The notes below the pieces were generated by a model. That model saw nothing but the letters and a program-made list of their open reading frames with translations, was not told the origin of the DNA and ran no database searches. DNA of 60,891 nucleotides from Scatavimonas merdigallinarum (GTDB lineage Bacteria; Bacillota; Clostridia; Oscillospirales; Acutalibacteraceae), in assembly GCA_018713055.1 (NCBI GenBank), contig DVFW01000031.1:1-60891 (forward strand). The letters run 5' to 3'. Position numbers and translations under genes: made by a program. Shown in pieces: positions 1 through 6,435 of this stretch (its first letter is position 1; each line of letters begins with the position of its first letter).

Positions 1-2
1 CA

Positions 3-305
3 TTTTCCCTTTCTTATTTCTCCGCCAGTGCCATTGCGGGCCAGATGGGAAACGTATTGCAATCCGGGCAGGCAGTAACGGAGGCGCAGCCAGAAGACGG
101 CCTATCTGCCGGAACCCGTGGGGAGGCCGGAACAGATACCGGTGATGCCGAAATCGAAACCCCTAAATTACAGGTTCGTGTACAGCTTGAGGAAATGGGA
201 CTCCTATTCCTGCTGGGGATCGGGATTGTAACGGTATCCGCCGGAATATCCTCGATTTCCGTCATGCGGCTGAAACCGCGGGAAATTCTATCGAAAATGA
301 GCTGA
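3..305 (+). CDS. ABC transporter permease, C-terminal fragment (FtsX/MacB-like)
   Basis: The reading frame is open from the window edge and ends at TGA 303-305, so only the last 100 or so residues are present. The fragment has a polar, Glu-rich extracytoplasmic stretch. It ends with one hydrophobic segment (GLLFLLGIGIVTVSAGISS) followed by a short basic tail reading LKPREIL. That ending is typical of the last helix of FtsX-domain permeases of the MacB/BceB type. A small lipoprotein and a matching ATPase follow in the same direction at short spacing, which supports one export operon. The substrate is unknown. Confidence 0.7.
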   Translation, partial: FSLSYFSASAIAGQMGNVLQSGQAVTEAQPEDGLSAGTRGEAGTDTGDAEIETPKLQVRVQLEEMGLLFLLGIGIVTVSAGISSISVMRLKPREILSKMS

Positions 306-321
306 GAAAGGCGGCAGCAAT

Positions 322-510
322 ATGAAAAAAGTATGGAAAATATTTTCTGTCCTCCTTCTTGTGGGATTGCTGTTCACAGGGTGTACCCCGGAGGAAAATA
401 AATCAGATGAAACACAGGAGCAGTCCGGCGCGCCCATCATAGATTACGAGGTGCCGGACAAAGTAAAGGACTATGATTTTGACTATGAATTTGTGCCCGA
501 AGGTGAATAG
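322..510 (+). CDS. small lipoprotein of an ABC export operon
   Basis: This is a 62-residue protein with a basic start, a hydrophobic core (FSVLLLVGLLF) and a lipobox (LFTGC), so it should be lipidated on the Cys near residue 21. The rest is acidic, with Glu, Asp and Tyr and no fold I recognise. It sits 16 bases after the permease and 11 before the ATPase, so it is probably translated from the same mRNA. I infer an accessory role for the transporter. Similar tiny lipoproteins beside FtsX-type permeases usually have no assigned function. Confidence 0.65.
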   Translation: MKKVWKIFSVLLLVGLLFTGCTPEENKSDETQEQSGAPIIDYEVPDKVKDYDFDYEFVPEGE

Positions 511-521
511 GAGGTGCCTCT

Positions 522-1169
522 ATGGGAATTTTGGAACTGCAAAACCTAACATACGCTTATGACAAAAAGAGGAAGGTGTTAAAAGGGATCAACGCGCAGA
601 TGGAGGCTGGAAAGCTGTATGCCATTCTCGGCCCGTCCGGCTGCGGAAAGACAACGCTTCTTTCCCTGCTGGGCGGTCTGGACAGCCCCACAAGCGGCAG
701 TATCCTGTTTGAGGGGAAAGATATCGCACAGGCCGGATTGGCAGGCCATCGGAAAAAGAATGTTTCCTTTATCTTTCAGAGCTACAACCTGATTGATTAT
801 ATGACCCCGCAGGAGAATGTCCGGCTGACTTCAAAGAAACCGGCGCTCCCGTTTCTGGAACGGCTGGGGCTGACGAGGGAGGAATCCAAACGGAACGTGC
901 TGAAACTCTCCGGTGGCCAGCAGCAGCGGGTAGCCATTGCAAGGGCGCTCGCAAGCGAAGCTCCAGTGATTTTGGCGGACGAGCCAACCGGCAATCTGGA
1001 CGAGGATACGGCTGGAGATATTACGGAAATCCTGAAAGAAAGCGCACATCAGATGAAGAAATGCGTGGTAGTTGTTACCCACTCAGGTGAGCTGGCAAAA
1101 CAGGCGGATGTGGTGTTCCGGCTGAAAAAGGGCGAATTACATATGGAGCAAGGCGGGAAATCTTTATAA
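522..1169 (+). CDS. ABC transporter ATP-binding protein (LolD/MacB/BceA type)
   Basis: This is a 215-residue nucleotide-binding subunit. Walker A is GPSGCGKTT near residue 37, the Q-loop is in FIFQSYNLIDYMTP, the signature is LSGGQQQR, Walker B is VILADEPTGNLDE, and the switch His is in VVTHS. These are the hallmarks of ATPases that pair with FtsX-type permeases. A GGAGG site lies 6-10 bases upstream. It is the last gene of the permease-lipoprotein-ATPase set. Substrate export (peptide, lipoprotein or drug) cannot be decided from the sequence. Confidence 0.92.
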   Translation: MGILELQNLTYAYDKKRKVLKGINAQMEAGKLYAILGPSGCGKTTLLSLLGGLDSPTSGSILFEGKDIAQAGLAGHRKKNVSFIFQSYNLIDYMTPQENVRLTSKKPALPFLERLGLTREESKRNVLKLSGGQQQRVAIARALASEAPVILADEPTGNLDEDTAGDITEILKESAHQMKKCVVVVTHSGELAKQADVVFRLKKGELHMEQGGKSL

Positions 1170-1181
1170 ATCATTTTTCAG

Positions 1182-1240
1182 GGCAAGACAAGCACTTGCC
1201 AAAATGGGTCAGTCTGCCTTGTGCGGATTGGCCCATTTTG
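1182..1240 (+). terminator. tandem hairpins after the ABC operon
   Basis: GGCAAG pairs with CTTGCC at 1182-1200. Directly after it, CAAAATGGG (1200-1208) pairs with CCCATTTTG (1232-1240). The second stem has no long U run, so this could be an attenuator or a weak terminator in front of the sigma-factor gene. Confidence 0.45.
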
Positions 1241-1254
1241 TCTAAGGAGGGAAA

Positions 1255-1656
1255 TTGTATGTGCGGCTCTTAACCAGTTCCTTCACCAAGACGGTGGCCC
1301 GGAATTTCAGCAAAAATCTCAAACGGGCAAAGGCCAACGCGGAGAAGCATTACTCCGACGAGCCGGTAGACTATTTTCTGGAAACTCTAAGCCACGACGA
1401 CAGGTATCCGTCCGACTATTTTGTGCTTTATGCAGACGAGCTATCCTGCGTGGTTCACAGCGAAACTTTATATAAAGCACTCCGCTCCCTGCCGGACAAG
1501 CAGCGCAAAGTCTTACTCTTTGACTTTTGGGGAGCTTTACCGGATGTGGAAATTGCAAAGCGAATGGAGGTAACGACCCGCACTGTCTACAATCTGAGGC
1601 AGCGCGCTTTTCAGGCAATCAGAACTTTTTATGAGCAGGAAAGCTCAAAGTCATGA
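1255..1656 (+). CDS. sigma-70-like protein with region 4 HTH (integrative-element type)
   Basis: The protein has 133 residues. The C-terminal half is a sigma region 4 helix-turn-helix: a helix with LRSLPDKQRKVLLFDF, then VEIAKRMEVTTRTVYNLRQRAFQAIR as scaffold and recognition helices. There is no obvious region 2, so it is a minimal sigma or sigma-like regulator of the kind carried by Tn916/Tn1549-type elements. The start is unusual. AAGGAGG (1244-1250) precedes TTG at 1255 by four bases and GTG at 1261 by ten, so the GTG is equally possible. Its TGA overlaps the ATG of the next gene (ATGA), which suggests translational coupling. Confidence 0.8.
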   Translation: MYVRLLTSSFTKTVARNFSKNLKRAKANAEKHYSDEPVDYFLETLSHDDRYPSDYFVLYADELSCVVHSETLYKALRSLPDKQRKVLLFDFWGALPDVEIAKRMEVTTRTVYNLRQRAFQAIRTFYEQESSKS

Positions 1657-1864
1657 ATGAACCTATGACCTAATCAAGCGAGCGGTTCACGGCGAGCCAG
1701 CGGCAATAGAGGAATATCTCCTGTACTATGACGCTTATATCAATTCTCTGGTGGAATATGAAACCACCGGTCTGGATGCCCGGGTATATTGGCACATCGA
1801 CGAGGATATGAAGGCGCAGGTGCAAATGAAGCTCGTGGACGCACTGCAGAATACTGGAACATAG
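1653..1864 (+). pseudogene. small element-borne HTH-type protein, frameshifted at codon 3
   Basis: The ATG at 1653 overlaps the upstream stop, but that frame ends after six codons. From 1664 the neighbouring frame reads TYDLIKRAVHGEPAAIEEY, then a Tyr-rich segment and DMKAQVQMKLVDALQ, ending at TAG 1862-1864. This is the pattern of the small helix-turn-helix protein that usually follows the sigma gene on Firmicute integrative elements. One missing A at about 1659-1661 would restore ATG-AAT-GAA-ACC. The last few codons also look altered. I call it a broken gene. A sequencing error is the alternative. Confidence 0.65.
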
Positions 1865-1925
1865 CGTAGTTTATAGCATGGGCTTTACTTGGAGATACTA
1901 TTCATACAGACAGGAGGCACTTACA

Positions 1926-2179
1926 TTGCAAGAAAATGGAAAAAATTTCTTCACCATGCTGGCGGAGCGGGATCATACAACCGTGGAAAAGATTAAGGAA
2001 AAAATTTCAAAGAGGGTATGGGAGGGCTTGCACGATCCCGACCCGGAGCGCCGGGCGCAATGGGAACGAATACCCTGCGCCGGTGAGATTCCTACCCGGA
2101 GGAATGGCTGCACTATTCTGTGAAACGGCTAAAGGAAGATGGCCACGAGGATTGGCTCCGGCGCTATCTCATAGATTAG
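1926..2179 (+). pseudogene. small element-borne protein, frameshifted in a C run
   Basis: TTG at 1926 lies eight bases after AGGAGG (1912-1917). The first frame reads NGKNFFTMLAERDHTTVEKI, then KISKRVWEGLHDPDPERRA, up to GEIPT. It then runs to an early stop. One extra C in the CCC at 2095-2097 would continue it as PEEWLHYSVKRLKEDGHEDW and on to TAG 2177-2179, about 84 residues. The HTTVEKIKEKI helix is loosely like the Spo0A C-terminal DNA-binding helix, but I do not recognise the family firmly. It is the second consecutive gene here disabled by one base. Confidence 0.5.
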
Positions 2180-2234
2180 GGATGTGTATTTTTAAGGCAT
2201 ACAAACACAAAATATTGATTGAAGGCAAAAAAAC

Positions 2235-2280
2235 AGCGGCATTGAACACCTCATATTGTGTTCTTGCCGCTATTTTGTTT
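2235..2280 (+). terminator. rho-independent terminator
   Basis: AGCGGCA (2235-2241) pairs with TGCCGCT (2265-2271), and GAACAC (2244-2249) with GTGTTC (2258-2263). The run ATTTTGTTT follows. It closes the integrative-element remnant. Confidence 0.7.
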
Positions 2281-2316
2281 CCGCCCACCTGTATCAAATG
2301 TTGTTCCTTTAGACAC

Positions 2317-2348
2317 GTCGTCGCGGACTGTGTATCGTTCGCGACGAC
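2317..2348. repeat. GC-rich inverted repeat near the end of the element remnant
   Basis: GTCGTCGCG (2317-2325) is the exact complement of CGCGACGAC (2340-2348). No U run follows. It lies between the broken element genes and the next chromosomal gene, so it may belong to the element end. No target-site duplication was found. Confidence 0.4.
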
Positions 2349-2511
2349 TTTTCTTTTTGAAAAGTCATCGGCTCACGCTCGCCGTCGCTCCTCCTTTCCG
2401 AAAAAGTGGCGCCTTGCTCACCTGCTTTGTATGGACATTTTACACAAAGGAACCAATTTTATTTTGACGCATAAACTATAGTATAGTCTGAATTGAGAGG
2501 AGGATATATTC

Positions 2512-2844
2512 TTGACAGAATGTACAAACTATGGTAATCCCTTGAATGCGCAAGCAGATGCAAAGAAAGAAAAATGTCCGGAAGACGCATGTGTAAAAGT
2601 TGGATATCAATATGCGGATGTCAGCGTACCGATGGAGCTTAAACCAAGTGCAAAAGTTGGCGATATCGTCATAGAATGTTGCGGAGAACCTGATGTGAAA
2701 TGCCGGGAAGGCAAGTGCGGGGATAGCTGTGAAATCTGTATTACACAAAAGATCAGTATTAAGATACCGATTCATTATCAGGTAGTTGCCTGCGCAGGTG
2801 AAAGCAAGATAAACTGTATCTGTGACGGACCACATTGTCAATAA
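2512..2844 (+). CDS. cysteine-rich protein (13 Cys), unknown function
   Basis: TTG at 2512 sits eight bases after GAGAGGAGG (2495-2503). The 110-residue product has 13 cysteines, clustered at the N-terminus (4, 22, 27), in the middle (CCGEPDVKCREGKCGDSCEIC) and at the end (CICDGPHC). Between them are beta-prone, Val/Ile-rich stretches such as VSVPMELKPSAKVGDIVIE. There is no signal peptide or membrane segment. This looks like a small metal-binding or disulfide-rich protein. A spore-coat or exosporium protein is possible in this lineage, but that is a guess. A strong terminator follows. Confidence 0.7.
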   Translation: MTECTNYGNPLNAQADAKKEKCPEDACVKVGYQYADVSVPMELKPSAKVGDIVIECCGEPDVKCREGKCGDSCEICITQKISIKIPIHYQVVACAGESKINCICDGPHCQ

Positions 2845-3236
2845 AAAACAATCTAAAGTACTGCTGAATGCATTCTAAAGTACAGCAGATTTTCAGTAGC
2901 GCTTTTATTTTTTAACCACCTGTTATGGCCTGATTCTTCTGGAATTTGGCCAGTAACGGGTGGTTTATTATTTGTTCTTTAACAAAAATTTTTATCGGAA
3001 TTCTGCGCCGATATTGCTTTTGCTGCCAACCCCTCTGGGGGCGTACAGCGTTCCAAGCAACAGAATCCCTGCATTTTTTTAAGGACGTCTTTCCGGCAAC
3101 GCTTTATGTGCTGGAACAAGTATCTCCCCCTTAAAAAGCCAATTCTTCCACCCTGGCTTTTCTATACCATAAAGTGTTCCTCTATATAGGAAAAGTGCGC
3201 CTGCTGCGACTGTTTGCCTGCAAGCCGGAGGAAAAG
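2845..3236. other. intergenic region without a gene
   Basis: It holds a near-repeat (TCTAAAGTAC at about 2851 and 2874) and the terminator at 2914-2970. Short ORFs here have no ribosome-binding site. No gene was seen in 2970-3236. Confidence 0.6.
2914..2970 (+). terminator. strong terminator of the Cys-rich gene
   Basis: AACCACC (2914-2920) pairs with GGTGGTT (2959-2965). The stem continues inward through GTTA and TGGCC against GGCCA and TAAC, giving about 17 pairs with one wobble and one bulge. TATTATTTG follows. Confidence 0.75.
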
Positions 3237-5108
3237 CTATTTTCTTTTCTTCCATTTTAATAAAAACGCCGAATTTATAATTACCAGGACAGAGCCCGCA
3301 TTATGTACCAGGGCGCCGAACACCGGGTCTAAAATACCCGTCATGGCAAGAATAATTGCAATAAAATTGAGCAGCATGGAAAACGTTAAATTGCATTTGA
3401 TGATAGTCATCATGCGTTTAGATAAAGCCAGCAGGTGCGGCAGTTCTTTAATTTCATCATTCACAAGCGCGATATCCGCGGCGTCAACGGCAATGTCGCT
3501 CCCAATACCACCTAACGCGACACCCACGTTTGCCTTTTTCAGTGCGGGCGCATCGTTTATACCGTCACCTACCATACAAACAGCTGTGTGTTTTTTCTGG
3601 CAGTCGTCAACCCACCTGAGCTTATCTTCCGGCAGGCAATTCGCATGCACCTGGCTGATATGCAGCCGCTTCGCAACTGTTTGCGCCGTATGTGCATGGT
3701 CGCCCGTCAGCAAAACCGGCTGCCGTTTCAGCGCTATTATACGTTTGACCATTTCTGCGCTTTCCGGGCGCAACGTGTCGGCCAGAACGAGGTATCCCGC
3801 TAAAATTCTATCCACTGCAACATAAATAACGGTACAGCCCTGCGACAGATAAGCTTCAACCCCTGAAACTGTGTTCTCTGTTCTCAAAACGCCCTGCTCA
3901 GCAAGCAACTGCAGATTTCCCGCAAGGATCTCCCTGCCTTCCACCCGGGCTGATACACCCCGCCCCGGCAGCATTTGAAATTGCTCCGACTGTAAAAGCG
4001 GTCTTTGAGCTTTTTGCCCATAGCAACACACCACCGCCTTGCCCAGCGGATGCTCTGAGCGCTGTTCCGCCGCGGCGACAAGTGCATAGAGCCTTTCTTT
4101 TGTATATTGCGGCAAAAGGCTGCAAACTACCGCTACCTGCGGCGTGCCGTATGTCAGCGTACCGGTTTTGTCAAATGCAATCTTTGATACGCCGGCCAGT
4201 CGCTCCAGGGCATCGCCTTCTCGCACAAGAAACCCATGCTTTGTCGCATTGCCGATCGCCGCCATAATCGCCGTAGGCGTGGCCAGCACAAGCGCACACG
4301 GACAAAAAACGACCAAAATGGTGACCGCGCGGATAATTTCACCTGTGATCAACCACGTCAACGCGGCTGCACTGAGCGCAATAATTACAATCCACGTTGC
4401 CCAACGGTCTGCAATTCCTACAATTTTTGCTTTACCGGCATCCGCCGATTGCACCAGCCGTACCATTCGCTGAATGGAGCTGTCCTCTCCCACCCTTGTG
4501 GCCTGCATATCAAATGTGCCGAACTGGTTGACCGTTCCGCTTGCGACCTCATCCCCGGCAGTTTTGTCCACCGGCAGGGATTCGCCCGTCATCACAGCCT
4601 GATTAACCGAGGTTTGGCCCGAAAGGATCATACCGTCGACCGGAATTGTTTCCCCAGGCAACACCCTTAGTACATCGCCTGTTTGCACCTGCTTTGCCGG
4701 TATCATTTTTTCTCTGCCGCCAACCAGCACCCTTGCGTTCTGCGGAGTAAGATGGACAAGCTTTTCTATTCCAGCCCTTGCTTTTGCTACCGTCAGATCT
4801 TCCAGCAACGCGCCCAGCTGCATAATAAACGCCACTTCACCTGCTGCGAAAGCTTCACCAATAACAACGGAAGCGATCAACGCAAGCGATACAAGGACAT
4901 CTGCTTTCATGTCAAACGCAGTAACCAGTCCTATTACCGCTTCCAGCACAATGGGAACACCACAAAGCACAATGGCAATCCAGGCTGCATCAAAAGGCTG
5001 TGGAAACAGATCAAAAAGGCTGGCCAGCAACGCAAAGCCTGATAAGGCCAGACAAATAACATCTCTTTTTACGCCGCCCCATTCCAGAAATTTTTCTAAT
5101 TTTTTCAT
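3237..5108 (-). CDS. heavy-metal P1B-type ATPase without HMA domain
   Basis: ATG at 5108 follows AGGAGG by six bases and gives 623 residues. The longer upstream reading lacks a site. It has the full P1B core: TGES in the A-domain, CPC at about 266 in the channel helix, DKTGT (phosphorylated Asp) at about 311, SEHPLGKA in the N-domain and GDGINDAP at about 513. There is no N-terminal metal-binding domain. The last helix carries HNAGSVLVIINS instead of the Asp typical of Zn/Cd pumps, so the metal is uncertain. A CsoR-family gene lies just upstream and a CsoR-like operator fills its promoter spacer. Copper, or another soft or first-row metal, is the best inference. Confidence 0.9.
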   Translation of the reverse strand: MKKLEKFLEWGGVKRDVICLALSGFALLASLFDLFPQPFDAAWIAIVLCGVPIVLEAVIGLVTAFDMKADVLVSLALIASVVIGEAFAAGEVAFIMQLGALLEDLTVAKARAGIEKLVHLTPQNARVLVGGREKMIPAKQVQTGDVLRVLPGETIPVDGMILSGQTSVNQAVMTGESLPVDKTAGDEVASGTVNQFGTFDMQATRVGEDSSIQRMVRLVQSADAGKAKIVGIADRWATWIVIIALSAAALTWLITGEIIRAVTILVVFCPCALVLATPTAIMAAIGNATKHGFLVREGDALERLAGVSKIAFDKTGTLTYGTPQVAVVCSLLPQYTKERLYALVAAAEQRSEHPLGKAVVCCYGQKAQRPLLQSEQFQMLPGRGVSARVEGREILAGNLQLLAEQGVLRTENTVSGVEAYLSQGCTVIYVAVDRILAGYLVLADTLRPESAEMVKRIIALKRQPVLLTGDHAHTAQTVAKRLHISQVHANCLPEDKLRWVDDCQKKHTAVCMVGDGINDAPALKKANVGVALGGIGSDIAVDAADIALVNDEIKELPHLLALSKRMMTIIKCNLTFSMLLNFIAIILAMTGILDPVFGALVHNAGSVLVIINSAFLLKWKKRK

Positions 5109-5142
5109 GTTCAGCCTCCTCTTGCATATCAACTGCGCCTTC

Positions 5143-5171
5143 ATTATACCTATAGGGGTATGGGTTGTCAA
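5143..5171 (-). promoter_or_regulatory. sigma-A promoter with CsoR-like operator in its spacer
   Basis: On the minus strand TTGACA (5171-5166) and TATAAT (5148-5143) are exactly 17 bases apart. The spacer and -10 region (5165-5146) contain ACCCATACCCCTATAGGTAT, an interrupted G-tract palindrome. It closely resembles the known Bacillus CsoR site of the copZA promoter type. CsoR bound here would block polymerase until metal releases it. Confidence 0.75.
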
Positions 5172-5225
5172 GAAAAAAGAAAAAACAGCCGCTCCGGCTG
5201 CTTTTTCTCCCACCTTTTTCTGGCA

Positions 5226-5501
5226 TTAAGACATATTGGAAAACCGCTCTACAGCTTTTGTAAAGCTTTCAATGGTTTTATCGGCATCCCCGTGTTCAAT
5301 CCCATCGCGGACACAGTGCTGAATATGCCCTTCCAGCACTACCTGCCCGGCTTTATGCAGCGCCGATTTTGCAGCGTTGATCTGTGCAAGTATATCTTCA
5401 CAGGGAACATCCTGATCAATCATGCGGTCAATCGCCTGCACCTGGCCAATAATTTTCCTTAAACGGCGGTGCAGATTGTCTGCATCCATACACTGCCTCA
5501 T
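5226..5501 (-). CDS. CsoR/RcnR-family metal-sensing repressor
   Basis: The 91-residue start at 5501 lies six bases after AGGGAGG; ten extra upstream residues lack a site. It is an all-helical DUF156 protein beginning with LHRRLRKIIGQVQAIDRMI. The candidate ligands are Cys in DVPCEDILAQI, then His and Cys spaced by four in GHIQHC. That is the C-H-C arrangement of copper-sensing CsoR rather than the C-H-H of RcnR. It sits upstream of the ATPase, whose promoter carries a matching operator, and it has its own promoter. Metal identity is inferred. Confidence 0.88.
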   Translation of the reverse strand: MRQCMDADNLHRRLRKIIGQVQAIDRMIDQDVPCEDILAQINAAKSALHKAGQVVLEGHIQHCVRDGIEHGDADKTIESFTKAVERFSNMS

Positions 5502-5539
5502 ATGCATCCTCCCTGTTCCTAAGCGATCCATTATGGCTT

Positions 5540-5568
5540 ATTGTAGTTACGCCGGCGCACTTTGTCAA
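5540..5568 (-). promoter_or_regulatory. sigma-A promoter of the CsoR-family gene
   Basis: On the minus strand TTGACA (5568-5563), a 17-base spacer and TACAAT (5545-5540). The -35 box overlaps the stop codon of the upstream GGDEF gene. Confidence 0.7.
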
Positions 5569-6155
5569 GCCGTTTTGCCGTTACAGTACATTGCATAGGT
5601 GTTTTTCCCTTTTTTCTTCGCTTTATAAAGCGCCTGGTCCGCCTGCTTGTAATATGTGTAAAAGTCGGCGGCCGAATCACCCGGACACAAAAAAGCGATT
5701 CCTACAGAAGCCGCAACAAAGCAGGCTGCGCCACCGTTAAGGCAAATGTGGTTTAATTGGTCGCAAAGCGATTGCGCAAGGCTGCAAACAGCCTGTTTAC
5801 TGCACGCAGCCGCCAATACGGTAAATTCGTCGCCGCCAAAGCGCGCAATGACAGCTTCTGTGTCAAATGTGCTTCGCAGGATATCTGCTGTCTTCTGCAG
5901 CACATGGTCCCCCTGCATATGTCCCAATGCATCGTTTATCTGTTTAAAATTGTCTATATCCAACATCAAAAGGGCCGCTGTTTGCGTTTTAAATTGTCTT
6001 TTTCCTTTCAGGTAGTCTTCCATCTTTTTCTGGAAAGCCATGCGGTTGTACAGCCCTGTTAAAATGTCGCGTTCTTTATACTGCCGCAGTTCCCTTTTGA
6101 GCATCTCCAGCTCCTTTTCCAGCTTATACATTTTTTCCAGCGCTTCGTTTTCCAC
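5565..6155 (-). CDS. GGDEF-domain diguanylate cyclase with N-terminal coiled coil
   Basis: The protein has 196 residues. Residues 1-30 form a heptad-rich coiled coil (LEKMYKLEKELEMLKREL), and the rest is a GGDEF domain starting at ERDILTGLYNRMAF. DIDNFKQINDALGH holds the metal and GTP-binding Asp, and the active-site loop is intact (RFGGDEF). The allosteric inhibitory RxxD site normally just before the loop is absent (DTEA in its place), so product inhibition is not expected there. There is no membrane segment or sensor, so it is probably cytosolic and dimerises through the coiled coil. Confidence 0.9.
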   Translation of the reverse strand: MENEALEKMYKLEKELEMLKRELRQYKERDILTGLYNRMAFQKKMEDYLKGKRQFKTQTAALLMLDIDNFKQINDALGHMQGDHVLQKTADILRSTFDTEAVIARFGGDEFTVLAAACSKQAVCSLAQSLCDQLNHICLNGGAACFVAASVGIAFLCPGDSAADFYTYYKQADQALYKAKKKGKNTYAMYCNGKTA

Positions 6156-6192
6156 AAAAACCCCTCCACAACAGATTGCTTTAATCAGCCAT

Positions 6193-6221
6193 ATCTTATA
6201 ATCGTTTTACAAATTTGTCAA
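6193..6221 (-). promoter_or_regulatory. sigma-A promoter of the GGDEF gene
   Basis: On the minus strand TTGACA (6221-6216), a 17-base spacer and TAAGAT (6198-6193), about 38 bases before the start codon. Confidence 0.65.
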
Positions 6222-6327
6222 TGCTCTGTCGGCAGGCATGTGTTCAATCACTATAGCATGGAAAATTGGGACAGACGCTATACAGCAACTATTGTTTTGC
6301 TCCGTCTTTTTAATAAGAAGAAAGCTA

Positions 6328-6371
6328 AAAAGCAACCGCCATTTGGTTTTAATCCACTGGCGGTTGCTTTT
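6328..6371. terminator. bidirectional terminator after the esterase gene
   Basis: AAAAGCAACCGCCA (6328-6341) is the exact complement of TGGCGGTTGCTTTT (6358-6371). It lies 65 bases beyond the esterase stop. Confidence 0.85.
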
Positions 6372-6435
6372 CTATATTTATCAATTTTGCCGTTTATGTA
6401 TAATACTCTTTGTGATAACCGTATCTTTACATTCT

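Noticed and set aside
5109..5213. Longer N-terminus for the first P1B ATPase
   Set aside because: It crosses the promoter and operator; ATG 5108 has AGGAGG.
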